From Inia geoffrensis (Eukaryota; Chordata; Mammalia; Artiodactyla; Iniidae), in assembly GCA_036417435.1 (NCBI GenBank), contig CM070904.1:21806835-21870834 (forward strand): a stretch of DNA of 64,000 nt, read 5' to 3'. This document shows, in pieces, positions 49,630 through 62,897 of the stretch; the stretch's first letter is position 1, and each line of letters opens with the position of its first letter. The position numbers were made by a program, and so were the translations under genes. The notes below the pieces were generated by a model. The model had not been told where the DNA came from. It did not search any database and saw nothing but the letters and a program-made list of their open reading frames with translations.

Positions 49630-52600
49630 GTGGCTGAACACACACCCCTGGGCTTTTGTAGGCTCACCCCCTGCCCCTTAACCTGCACTGCCCCACCCCA
49701 GGCATATGGCAAGCCTTGCAAGTGGGCTACTCGGAGGGTGCCGTGGCTCGCAGGTGGGGCGACTCCCATGAAGTGCGCTGGAGGTGGGAACTTGCTTAGG
49801 AGGAGCTGTGGAGATCCGGGTTCTTCACAGCCCTTCCCTCTCAGCTGTTCCACCATGATTTCGATACACCAGGCTGTGCTTACGTGTAGGAGGCCCATGT
49901 TGCATCGGGAGATTGTGGTACCACGCAGGGGAGAACAGCAGCAGCATCCTCCAGCCGCGGGACACAGGCCGGCTGAGGCTCCAGGTGTCTGACACCATCC
50001 GACGTCACAGAGGCCTGAGGTAAGAAAGTGGGCATTTCTTAACCCGTTACTTGCCTTGTCATTGAACGGTCCTTTTGCCTTTCAGTAGAGTTTATATACA
50101 ATGTTGCGTCTCTTTGACTTCTACAGCCACTTGATGCACTTATAACGGTAGCTGTACCTGTAGGGTTTCGGATTTTGTGCCCCGTTAGTTTATCGAGGAA
50201 TATTTTGTAGCGTTCCCTGTGCTTTCGGGTGGGTCGCCCTTGATGAGCACTTTTTGATACGTTAAGTGTGTTTCTGTTAATCCCAATCTCCTAATTCACC
50301 CTTCCCCGGTCTCCAATTTCCCCCTGTGGGAACTCCTCACTTCTTTCTTCCCTTTGTGAACCTGTGTTTCCTTTCTTTGCTAGCTTCCTTTGTATCCCTA
50401 TTTAGACGGCACACATAAGGGATATCCGGGATATGTGTCTTGCTGCCTCTAATTGACCAGAATTAGGGAGATCATCTTCGGCTCCACCCATGCTGCTGGA
50501 AATACTATGAGTTCATTTTGTTCTGTGGCTGAGTGGTAGGCGAGGGTGTGTAGGTAGCAGAACATCTTTCTCCCTCACCCCTCGCTCGACAGTTCGTTCA
50601 TTTGTATGTCCTGGCTGTGGTCAAGGGTACCACAAACACTGTCTGGGTGCAAGTGCTTCCTTCCAATGATGCTAGTCTCTGGTTATACGACCTGCAGCGG
50701 GGTTTCTGAATCTTGTGGCACCTGCAGTGTTTATTTAGGTAAGGAATGTGCCTACTGATCCTCATACCTGCTGTTAGCAATTTACAATCCCACCAACGGC
50801 AATAGCTGGCTTCACTTTTTGGCATGCCCTCGTGAGCACTTAAAAGGTTAGGGTTTGACAGGACTGCAGCCAGGGAACAATTCGGCTAGCTTTCTTTTCA
50901 CTCTCTGATTATGACAGATCCTGAGCATCTTTTCATTTGAAAGTGCTCTTTTCTAAAAGGCAGGTGAGTACCACTGAGTTCTTGAATGGTTCCTGCCTCA
51001 CAGTTGGGCCTGATTTGAATTCATTTCAGAGTACCTAGCCCAGGATATTTCTTGAGGGCAGGGTTGTGTTTGCAAAGCTGCAGGCCATAGACCTTGGGAA
51101 TGATAGGTGAGTTTCAGCACGGTTGGTAAGGTTGTTACGTTTGGTAAGGTGGTTACGGCAGTGTGCTACAAGGCGGCAGCACTACTCCGTGTGGTCTCTG
51201 TTAACTTGAGGAAAGAAAGCCTTAGCGGTGGTCCCAGTGCTGGATTGGAAATTGGGAGTCGAACATGGCTGAACACACACCCCTGGGCTTGTGTATGCTC
51301 ACCTCCTGCCCCTTAACCTGCACTGCCACACCCCAGGCATATCGCAAGCCTTGCAAGTGGGCTCCTCGGAGGGTGCCGTGGTTCGCACGTGGGGCGACTC
51401 TAATGAAGAGGGCTGGAGGTGGGAACCTGCCTAGCAGGAGCTGTGGAGATCCGGCTTCTTCACTGCTCTTCCCTCTCAGCTGCTCCACCCTCATTTGGGA
51501 ACAGCGGGCTCTCCTTACCTGTAGGAGGGCCAAGTTGGATCGGGATATTGTGGTACCATGCAGGGGAGAATGGGCAATAGCGGTCCGAGGTGCCGCTGGT
51601 CAGGCGGCACGTCCTCCTCCCTTGCTGCCTCAGCAGCATCATGCTCCGGCCGTGGGACCCAGGCCTGCCGAGGCTCCAGGGGCCTTACCGTGGTAACGAC
51701 ATCACAGAGGCCTGAGGTAACAGAGTGGGCATTTCTTAACCCCTTACTTGTCTTCTCATTGAACAGTGCTTTACCCTTTCAGCCTAGTTCATATAGAATT
51801 TTGGGTCTTTTTCAATTCTACAGCCACCTGATGCAATTATACACGTAGGTGTACCCGTAGGGTTTCAGATTCTTTGCACTCTTCGTTTATTGAGGAATGT
51901 TTTGTAGCGTTCCCTGTGCTTTCGGGTGGGTCGACCTTGATGAGCACTTTTGGATACATTAAGCTTGTTTCTGTGAAACCCGACCTCCTACATCACCCTT
52001 CCCCAGTCTCCAATTTCCCCCTCAGGCAACTCCAGGCTTCTTTCTTTCCTTTGTAAACCTGTGTTACTTTTGTGTACTAGCTGCCTTAGTATCCGTATTG
52101 AGACGGCAGACATAAGTCTGATATCCTGGGATATGTGTCTTGCTGCCTCTAGTTGACCAGAATTAGTGAGGTCATCTACTGCTCTACGCATGCTGCTGCC
52201 AAGAGTTTGAGCTCGTTTTATTCTGTGGCTGAGTGGTAGTCGACTGTGTGTAGTTAGCAGAACATCTTTCTCCATTCACCCCTCGCTGCACATTTCGTTC
52301 TTTGGATGTGTTGGCTGCGATCATGGGTACCACAAGGACCGCTGGGGTGCAAGTGCTTCCTTCCAATGATGCTAGTCTCTGGTTATGCGACCTGCAGCGG
52401 GGTTTCCGAATCTCGTGGTACCTCCAGTGTTTACTTTGGTAAGGAATGTGCCTACTGATCCTCATACCGGCTGTTAGCAATTTACAATCCCACCAACAGC
52501 AATAGCTGGCTTCTCTTTTTGGCATGCCCTCTTGATCACTTACGATTTTAGGGTTTGAGAGGACTGCAGCCAGGGACCACCTGGTGTAGCTTTCTTTGCA

Positions 52601-52946
52601 CTCTCTAATCATGACAGATCCTGGGCATCTTTTCTTTTGAGTGTGCTGTTTTCTAAAACGCGGGTGAGTACCACTGAGTGCTTGAAAGGTTCCTGCCTCA
52701 GAGTCGGGCCTGATTTGAATTCGTTCCCGATTCCCTAGACCGGGATATTTCTTGAGGGCAGGGTTGTGTCTGCAAAGCCGCAGGCCATAGGTCTTGTGGA
52801 TGATAGGGGCCCTTCGGCACTGTTGTTAAGGTTGTTACGGCAGTGGGCCACAAGGCGGCAGCAGTACTCCGTGTCGTCTCTGGTAACATGGGGAAAGAAA
52901 GCCTTAACGGTGGTCCCGGTGTTGGACTTGAAATGGGGAGTCGAAG
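49630..52946 (+). repeat. Unit 15: A 49630-51264, B 51265-52946
   Basis: The unit is 3,317 bp. The A half resembles units 0, 1, 3 and 9 (GTCTGGG and TTTCTGAATC spellings near 50641 and 50703). B carries GTTTCAGATTC near 51862, shared with units 3 and 7. Confidence 0.95.
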
Positions 52947-55900
52947 GTGGCTGAACACACACCCCTGGGCTTTTGTAGGCTCACCCCCTGCCCCTTAACC
53001 TGCACTGCCCCACCCCAGGCATATGGCAAGCCTTGCAAGTGGGCTACTCGGAGGGTGCCGTGGCTCGCAGGTGGGGCGACTCCCATGAAGTGCGCTGGAG
53101 GTGGGAACTTGCTTAGGAGGAGCTGTGGAGATCCGGGTTCTTCACAGCCCTTCCCTCTCAGCTGTTCCACCATGATTTCGATACACCAGGCTGTGCTTAC
53201 GTGTAGGAGGCCCATGTTGCATCGGGAGATTGTGGTACCTCGCAGGGGAGAAGAGCAGCAGCATCCTCCAGCCGCGGGACACAGGCCGGCTGAGGTTCCA
53301 GGTGTCTGACACCATCCGACGTCACAGAGGCATGAGGTAAGAAAGTGGGCATTTCTTAACCCGTTACTTGCCTTGTCATTGAACGGTCCTTTTGCCTTTC
53401 AGTATAGTTTATATACAATGTTGCGTCTCTTTGACTTCTACAGCCACTTGATGCACTTATAACGGTAGCTGTACCTGTAGGGTTTCGGATTTTGTGCCCC
53501 GTTAGTTTATCGAGGAATATTTTGTAGCGTTCCCTGTGCTTTCGGGTGGGTCGCCCTTGATGAGCAATTTTTGATACGTTAAGTGTGTTTCTGTTAATCC
53601 CAATCTCCTAATTCACCCTTCCCCGGTCTCCAATTTCCCCCTGTGGGAACTCCTCACTTCTTTCTTCCCTTTGTGAACCTGTGTTTCCTTTCTTTGCTAG
53701 CTTCCTTTGTATCCCTATTTAGACGGCACACATAAGGGATATCCGGGATATGTGTCTTGCTGCCTCTAATTGACCAGAATTAGGGAGATCATCTTCGGCT
53801 CCACCCATGCTGCTGGAAATACTATGAGTTCATTTTGTTCTGTGGCTGAGTGGTAGGCGAGGGTGTGTAGGTAGCAGAACATCTTTCTCCCTCACCCCTC
53901 GCTCGACAGTTCGTTCATTTGTATGTCCTGGCTGTGGTCAAGGGTACCACAAACACTGCCTGGGTGCAAGTGCTTCCTTCCAATGATGCTAGTCTCTGGT
54001 TATACGACCTGCAGCGGGGTTTCCGAATCTTGTGGCACCTGCAGTGTTTATTTAGGTAAGGAATGTGCCTACTGATCCTCATACCTGCTGTTAGCAATTT
54101 ACAATCCCACCAACGGCAATAGCTGGCTTCACTTTTTGGCATGCCCTCGTGAGCACTTAAAAGGTTAGGGTTTGACAGGACTGCAGCCAGGGAACAATTC
54201 GGCTAGCTTTCTTTTCACTCTCTGATTATGACAGATCCTGAGCATCTTTTCATTTGAAAGTGCTCTTTTCTAAAAGGCAGGTGAGTACCACTGAGTTCTT
54301 GAATGGTTCCTGCCTCACAGTTGGGCCTGATTTGAATTCATTTCAGAGTACCTAGCCCAGGATATTTCTTGAGGGCAGGGTTGTGTTTGCAAAGCTGCAG
54401 GCCATAGACCTTGGGAATGATAGGTGAGTTTCAGCACGGTTGGCAAGGTTGTTACGTTTGGTAAGGTGGTTACGGCAGTGTGCTACAAGGCGGCAGCACT
54501 ACTCCGTGTGGTCTCTGTTAACTTGAGGAAAGAAAGCCTTAGCGGTGGTCCCAGTGCTGGATTGGAAATTGGGAGTCGAACATGGCTGAACACACACCCC
54601 TGGGCTTGTGTATGCTCACCTCCTGCCCCTTAACCTGCACTGCCACACCCCAGGCATATCGCAAGCCTTGCAAGTGGGCTCCTCGGAGGGTGCCGTGGTT
54701 CGCACGTGGGGCGACTCTAATGAAGAGGGCTGGAGGTGGGAACCTGCCTAGCAGGAGCTGTGGAGATCCGGCTTCTTCACTGCTCTTCCCTCTCAGCTGC
54801 TCCACCCTCATTTGGGAACAGCGGGCTCTCCTTACCTGTAGGAGGGCCAAGTTGGATCGGGATATTGTGGTACCATGCAGGGGAGAATGGGCAATAGCGG
54901 TCCGAGGTGCCGCTGGTCAGGCGGCACGTCCTCCTCCCTTGCTGCCTCAGCAGCATCATGCTCCGGCCGTGGGACCCAGGCCTGCCGAGGCTCCAGGGGC
55001 CTTACCGTGGTAACGACATCACAGAGGCCTGAGGTAACAGAGTGGGCATTTCTTAACCCCTTACTTGTCTTCTCATTGAACAGTGCTTTACCCTTTCAGC
55101 CTAGTTCATATAGAATTTTGGGTCTTTTTCAATTCTACAGCCACCTGATGCAATTATACACGTAGGTGTACCCGTAGGGTTTCGGATTCTTTGCACTCTT
55201 CGTTTATTGAGGAATGTTTTGTAGCGTTCCCTGTGCTTTCGGGTGGGTCGACCTTGATGAGCACTTTTGGATACATTAAGCTTGTTTCTGTGAAACCCGA
55301 CCTCCTACATCACCCTTCCCCAGTCTCCAATTTCCCCCTCAGGCAACTCCAGGCTTCTTTCTTTCCTTTGTAAACCTGTGTTACTTTTGTGTACTAGCTG
55401 CCTTAGTATCCGTATTGAGACGGCAGACATAAGTCTGATATCCTGGGATATGTGTCTTGCTGCCTCTAGTTGACCAGAATTAGTGAGGTCATCTACTGCT
55501 CTACGCATGCTGCTGCCAAGACTTTGAGCTCGTTTTATTCTGTGGCTGAGTGGTAGTCGACTGTGTGTAGTTAGCAGAACATCTTTCTCCATTCACCCCT
55601 CGCTGCACATTTCGTTCTTTGGATGTCTTGGCTGCGATCATGGGTACCACAAGGACCGCTGGGGTGCAAGTGCTTCCTTCCAATGATGCTAGTCTCTGGT
55701 TATGCGACCTGCAGCGGGGTTTCCGAATCTCGTGGTACCTCCAGTGTTTACTTTGGTAAGGAATGTGCCTACTGATCCTCATACCGGCTGTTAGCAATTT
55801 ACAATCCCACCAACAGCAATAGCTGGCTTCTCTTTTTGGCATGCCCTCTTGATCACTTACGATTTTAGGGTTTGAGAGGACTGCAGCCAGGGACCACCTG

Positions 55901-56263
55901 GTGTAGCTTTCTTTGCACTCTCTAATCATGACAGATCCTGGGCATCTTTTCTTTTGAGTGTGCTGTTTTCTAAAACGCGGGTGAGTACCACTGAGTGCTT
56001 GAAAGGTTCCTGCCTCAGAGTCGGGCCTGATTTGAATTCGTTCCCGATTCCCTAGACCGGGATATTTCTTGAGGGCAGGGTTGTGTCTGCAAAGCCGCAG
56101 GCCATAGGTCTTGTGGATGATAGGGGCCCTTCGGCACTGTTGTTAAGGTTGTTACGGCAGTGGGCCACAAGGCGGCAGCAGTACTCCGTGTCGTCTCTGG
56201 TAACATGGGGAAAGAAAGCCTTAACGGTGGTCCCGGTGTTGGACTTGAAATGGGGAGTCGAAG
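52947..56263 (+). repeat. Unit 16: A 52947-54581, B 54582-56263
   Basis: The unit is 3,317 bp. A at 53332 (GAGGCATGAGG) is shared only with units 17 and 18 at one-unit spacing. T at 53240 breaks the GTGGTACCAC palindrome. A at 53567 is private. Confidence 0.95.
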
Positions 56264-59200
56264 GTGGCTGAACACACACCCCTGGGCTTTTGTAGGCTCA
56301 CCCCCTGCCCCTTAACCTGCACTGCCCCACCCCAGGCATATGGCAAGCCTTGCAAGTGGGCTACTCGGAGGGTGCCGTGGCTCGCAGGTGGGGAGACTCC
56401 CATGAAGTGCGCTGGAGGTGGGAACTTGCTTAGGAGGAGCTGTGGAGATCCGGGTTCTTCACAGCCCTTCCCTCTCAGCTGTTCCACCATGATTTCGATA
56501 CACCAGGCTGTGCTTACGTGTAGGAGGCCCATGTTGCATCGGGAGATTGTGGTACCACGCAGGGGAGAAGAGCAGCAGCATCCTCCAGCCGCGGGACACA
56601 GGCCGGCTGAGGCTCCAGGTGTCTGACACCATCCGACGTCACAGAGGCATGAGGTAAGAAAGTGGGCATTTCTTAACCCGTTACTTGCCTTGTCATTGAA
56701 CGGTCCTTTTGCCTTTCAGTATAGTTTATATACAATGTTGCGTCTCTTTGACTTCTACAGCCACTTGATGCACTTATAACGGTAGCTGTACCTGTAGGGT
56801 TTCGGATTTTGTGCCCCGTTAGTTTATCGAGGAATATTTTGTAGCGTTCCCTGTGCTTTCGGGTGGGTCGCCCTTGATGAGCACTTTTTGATACGTTAAG
56901 TGTGTTTCTGTTAATCCCAATCTCCTAATTCACCCTTCCCCGGTCTCCAATTTCCCCCTGTGGGAACTCCTCACTTCTTTCTTCCCTTTGTGAACCTGTG
57001 TTTCCTTTCTTTGCTAGCTTCCTTTGTATCCCTATTTAGACGGCACACATAAGGGATATCCGGGATATGTGTCTTGCTGCCTCTAATTGACCAGAATTAG
57101 GGAGATCATCTTCGGCTCCACCCATGCTGCTGGAAATACTATGAGTTCATTTTGTTCTGTGGCTGAGTGGTAGGCGAGGGTGTGTAGGTAGCAGAACATC
57201 TTTCTCCCTCACCCCTCGCTCGACAGTTCGTTCATTTGTATGTCCTGGCTGTGGTCAAGGGTACCACAAACACTGTCTGCGTGCAAGTGCTTCCTTCCAA
57301 TGATGCTAGTCTCTGGTTATACGACCTGCAGCGGGGTTTCCGAATCTTGTGGCACCTGCAGTGTTTATTTAGGTAAGGAATGTGCCTACTGATCCTCATA
57401 CCTGCTGTTAGCAATTTACAATCCCACCAACGGCAATAGCTGGCTTCACTTTTTGGCATGCCCTCGTGAGCACTTAAAAGGTTAGGGTTTGACAGGACTG
57501 CAGCCAGGGAACAATTCGGCTAGCTTTCTTTTCACTCTCTGATTATGACAGATCCTGAGCATCTTTTCATTTGAAAGTGCTCTTTTCTAAAAGGCAGGTG
57601 AGTACCACTGAGTTCTTGAATGGTTCCTGCCTCACAGTTGGGCCTGATTTGAATTCATTTCAGAGTACCTAGCCCAGGATATTTCTTGAGGGCAGGGTTG
57701 TGTTTGCAAAGCTGCAGGCCATAGACCTTGGGAATGATAGGTGAGTTTCAGCACGGTTGGCAAGGTTGTTACGTTTGGTAAGGTGGTTACGGCAGTGTGC
57801 TACAAGGCGGCAGCACTACTCCGTGTGGTCTCTGTTAACTTGAGGAAAGAAAGCCTTAGCGGTGGTCCCAGTGCTGGATTGGAAATTGGGAGTCGAACAT
57901 GGCTGAACACACACCCCTGGGCTTGTGTATGCTCACCTCCTGCCCCTTAACCTGCACTGCCACACCCCAGGCATATCGCAAGCCTTGCAAGTGGGCTCCT
58001 CGGAGGGTGCCGTGGTTCGCACGTGGGGCGACTCTAATGAAGAGGGCTGGAGGTGGGAACCTGCCTAGCAGGAGCTGTGGAGATCCGGCTTCTTCACTGC
58101 TCTTCCCTCTCAGCTGCTCCACCCTCATTTGGGAACAGCGGGCTCTCCTTACCTGTAGGAGGGCCAAGTTGGATCGGGATATTGTGGTACCATGCAGGGG
58201 AGAATGGGCAATAGCGGTCCGAGGTGCCGCTGGTCAGGCGGCACGTCCTCCTCCCTTGCTGCCTCAGCAGCATCATGCTCCGGCCGTGGGACCCAGGCCT
58301 GCCGAGGCTCCAGGGGCCTTACCGTGGTAACGACATCACAGAGGCCTGAGGTAACAGAGTGGGCATTTCTTAACCCCTTACTTGTCTTCTCATTGAACAG
58401 TGCTTTACCCTTTCAGCCTAGTTCATATAGAATTTTGGGTCTTTTTCAATTCTACAGCCACCTGATGCAATTATACACGTAGGTGTACCCGTAGGGTTTC
58501 GGATTCTTTGCACTCTTCGTTTATTGAGGAATGTTTTGTAGCGTTCCCTGTGCTTTCGGGTGGGTCGACCTTGATGAGCACTTTTGGATACATTAAGCTT
58601 GTTTCTGTGAAACCCGACCTCCTACATCACCCTTCCCCAGTCTCCAATTTCCCCCTCAGGCAACTCCAGGCTTCTTTCTTTCCTTTGTAAACCTGTGTTA
58701 CTTTTGTGTACTAGCTGCCTTAGTATCCGTATTGAGATGGTAGACATAAGTCTGATATCCTGGGATATGTGTCTTGCTGCCTCTAGTTGACCAGAATTAG
58801 TGAGGTCATCTACTGCTCTACGCATGCTGCTGCCAAGACTTTGAGCTCGTTTTATTCTGTGGCTGAGTGGTAGTCGACTGTGTGTAGTTAGCAGAACATC
58901 TTTCTCCATTCACCCCTCGCTGCACATTTCGTTCTTTGGATGTCTTGGCTGCGATCATGGGTACCACAAGGACCGCTGGGGTGCAAGTGCTTCCTTCCAA
59001 TGATGCTAGTCTCTGGTTATGCGACCTGCAGCGGGGTTTCCGAATCTCGTGGTACCTCCAGTGTTTACTTTGGTAAGGAATGTGCCTACTGATCCTCATA
59101 CCGGCTGTTAGCAATTTACAATCCCACCAACAGCAATAGCTGGCTTCTCTTTTTGGCATGCCCTCTTGATCACTTACGATTTTAGGGTTTGAGAGGACTG

Positions 59201-59580
59201 CAGCCAGGGACCACCTGGTATAGCTTTCTTTGCACTCTCTAATCATGACAGATCCTGGGCATCTTTTCTTTTGAGTGTGCTGTTTTCTAAAACGCGGGTG
59301 AGTACCACTGAGTGCTTGAAAGGTTCCTGCCTCAGAGTCGGGCCTGATTTGAATTCGTTCCCGATTCCCTAGACCGGGATATTTCTTGAGGGCAGGGTTG
59401 TGTCTGCAAAGCCGCAGGCCATAGGTCTTGTGGATGATAGGGGCCCTTCGGCACTGTTGTTAAGGTTGTTACGGCAGTGGGCCACAAGGCGGCAGCAGTA
59501 CTCCGTGTCGTCTCTGGTAACATGGGGAAAGAAAGCCTTAACGGTGGTCCCGGTGTTGGACTTGAAATGGGGAGTCGAAG
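56264..59580 (+). repeat. Unit 17: A 56264-57898, B 57899-59580
   Basis: The unit is 3,317 bp. A at 56649 marks the unit 16-18 subfamily. Private changes are C at 57280, T at 58738 and T at 58741. Confidence 0.95.
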
Positions 59581-62500
59581 GTGGCTGAACACACACCCCT
59601 GGGCTTTTGTAGGCTCACCCCCTGCCCCTTAACCTGCACTGCCCCACCCCAGGCATATGGCAAGCCTTGCAAGTGGGCTACTCGGAGGGTGCCGTGGCTC
59701 GCAGGTGGGGAGACTCCCATGAAGTGCGCTGGAGGTGGGAACTTGCTTAGGAGGAGCTGTGGAGATCCGGGTTCTTCACAGCCCTTCCCTCTCAGCTGTT
59801 CCACCATGATTTCGATACACCAGGCTGTGCTTACGTGTAGGAGGCCCATGTTGCATCGGGAGATTGTGGTACCACGCAGGGGAGAAGAGCAGCAGCATCC
59901 TCCAGCCGCGGGACACAGGCCGGCTGAGGTTCCAGGTGTCTGACACCATCCGACGTCACAGAGGCATGAGGTAAGAAAGTGGGCATTTCTTAACCCGTTA
60001 CTTGCCTTGTCATTGAACGGTCCTTTTGCCTTTCAGTATAGTTTATATACAATGTTGCGTCTCTTTGACTTCTACAGCCACTTGATGCACTTATAACGGT
60101 AGCTGTACCTGTAGGGTTTCGGATTTTGTGCCCCGTTAGTTTATCGAGGAATATTTTGTAGCGTTCCCTGTGCTTTCGGGTGGGTCGCCCTTGATGAGCA
60201 CTTTTTGATACGTTAAGTGTGTTTCTGTTAATCCCAATCTCCTAATTCACCCTTCCCCGGTCTCCAATTTCCCCCTGTGGGAACTCCTCACTTCTTTCTT
60301 CCCTTTGTGAACCTGTGTTTCCTTTCTTTGCTAGCTTCCTTTGTATCCCTATTTAGACGGCACACATAAGGGATATCCGGGATATGTGTCTTGCTGCCTC
60401 TAATTGACCAGAATTAGGGAGATCATCTTCGGCTCCACCCATGCTGCTGGAAATACTATGAGTTCATTTTGTTCTGTGGCTGAGTGGTAGGCGAGGGTGT
60501 GTAGGTAGCAGAACATCTTTCTCCCTCACCCCTCGCTCGACAGTTCGTTCATTTGTATGTCCTGGCTGTGGTCAAGGGTACCACAAACACTGTCTGGGTG
60601 CAAGTGCTTCCTTCCAATGATGCTAGTCTCCGGTTATACGACCTGCAGCGGGGTTTCCGAATCTTGTGGCACCTGCAGTGTTTATTTAGGTAAGGAATGT
60701 GCCTACTGATCCTCATATCTGCTGTTAGCAATTTACAATCCCACCAACGGCAATAGCTGGCTTCACTTTTTGGCATGCCCTCGTGAGCACTTAAAAGGTT
60801 AGGGTTTGACAGGACTGCAGCCAGGGAACAATTTGGCTAGCTTTCTTTTCACTCTCTGATTATGACAGATCCTGAGCATCTTTTCATTTGAAAGTGCTCT
60901 TTTCTAAAAGGCAGGTGAGTACCACTGAGTTCTTGAATGGTTCCTGCCTCACAGTTGGGCCTGATTTGAATTCATTTCAGAGTACCTAGCCCAGGATATT
61001 TCTTGAGGGCAGGGTTGTGTTTGCAAAGCTGCAGGCCATAGACCTTGGGAATGATAGGTGAGTTTCAGCACGGTTGGCAAGGTTGTTACGTTTGGTAAGG
61101 TGGTTACGGCAGTGTGCTACAAGGCGGCAGCACTACTCCGTGTGGTCTCTGTTAACTTGAGGAAAGAAAGCCTTAGCGGTGGTCCCAGTGCTGGATTGGA
61201 AATTGGGAGTCGAACATGGCTGAACACACACCCCTGGGCTTGTGTATGCTCACCTCCTGCCCCTTAACCTGCACTGCCACACCCCAGGCATATCGCAAGC
61301 CTTGCAAGTGGGCTCCTCGGAGGGTGCCGTGGTTCGCACGTGGGGCGACTCTAATGAAGAGGGCTGGAGGTGGGAACCTGCCTAGCAGGAGCTGTGGAGA
61401 TCCGGCTTCTTCACTGCTCTTCCCTCTCAGCTGCTCCACCCTCATTTGGGAACAGCGGGCTCTCCTTACCTGTAGGAGGGCCAAGTTGGATCGGGATATT
61501 GTGGTACCATGCAGGGGAGAATGGGCAATAGCGGTCCGAGGTGCCGCTGGTCAGGCGGCACGTCCTCCTCCCTTGCTGCCTCAGCAGCATCATGCTCCGG
61601 CCGTGGGACCCAGGCCTGCCGAGGCTCCAGGGACCTTACCGTGGTAACGACATCACAGAGGCCTGAGGTAACAGAGTAGGCATTTCTTAACCCCTTACTT
61701 GTCTTCTCATTGAACAGTGCTTTACCCTTTCAGCCTAGTTCATATAGAATTTTGCGTCTCTTTCAATTCTACAGCCACCTGATGCAATTATACACGTAGG
61801 TGTACCCGTAGGGTTTCGGATTCTTTGCACTCTTCGTTTATTGAGGAATGTTTTGTAGCGTTCCCTGTGCTTTCGGGTGGGTCGACCTTGATGAGCACTT
61901 TTTGATACATTAAGCTTGTTTCTGTGAAACCCGACCTCCTACATCACCCTTCCCCAGTCTCCAATTTCCCCCTCAGGCAACTCCAGGCTTCTTTCTTTCC
62001 TTTGTAAACCTGTGTTACCTTTGTGTACTAGCTGCCTTAGTATCCGTATTGAGACGGCAGACATAAGTCTGATATCCTGGGATATGAATCTTGCTGCCTC
62101 TAGTTGACCAGAATTAGTGAGGTCATCTACTGCTCTACGCATGCTGCTGCCAAGACTTTGAGCTCGTTTTATTCTGTGGCTGAGTGGTAGTCGACTGTGT
62201 GTAGTTAGCAGAACATCTTTCTCCATTCACCCCTCACTGCACATTTCGTTCTTTGGATGTGTTGGCTACGATCATGGGTACCACAAGGACCGCTGGGGTG
62301 CAAGTGCTTCCTTCCAATGATGCTAGTCTCTGGTTATGCGACCTGCAGCGGGGTTTCCGAATCTCGTGGTACCTCCAGTGTTTACTTTGGTAAGGAATGT
62401 GCCTACTGATCCTCATACCGGCTGTTAGCAATTTACAATCCCACCAACAGCAATAGCTGGCTTCTCTTTTTGGCATGCCCTCTTGATCACTTACGATTTT

Positions 62501-62897
62501 AGGGTTTGAGAGGACTGCAGCCAGGGACCACCTGGTGTAGCTTTCTTTGCACTCTCTAATCATGACAGATCCTGGGCATCTTTTCTTTTGAGTGTGCTGT
62601 TTTCTAAAACGCGGGTGAGTACCACTGAGTGCTTGAAAGGTTCCTGCCTCAGAGTCGGGCCTGATTTGAATTCGTTCCCGATTCCCTAGACCGGGATATT
62701 TCTTGAGGGCAGGGTTGTGTCTGCAAAGCCGCAGGCCATAGGTCTTGTGGATGATAGGGGCCCTTCGGCACTGTTGTTAAGGTTGTTACGGCAGTGGGCC
62801 ACAAGGCGGCAGCAGTACTCCGTGTCGTCTCTGGTAACATGGGGAAAGAAAGCCTTAACGGTGGTCCCGGTGTTGGACTTGAAATGGGGAGTCGAAG
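59581..62897 (+). repeat. Unit 18: A 59581-61215, B 61216-62897
   Basis: The unit is 3,317 bp. A at 59966 marks the unit 16-18 subfamily. Private changes include C at 60631, T at 60718, T at 60834, A at 61633 and A at 62236. The B half contains a short A-like patch (61755-61903) and then switches to the unit 2/4/8 subtype near 62086. Confidence 0.95.
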
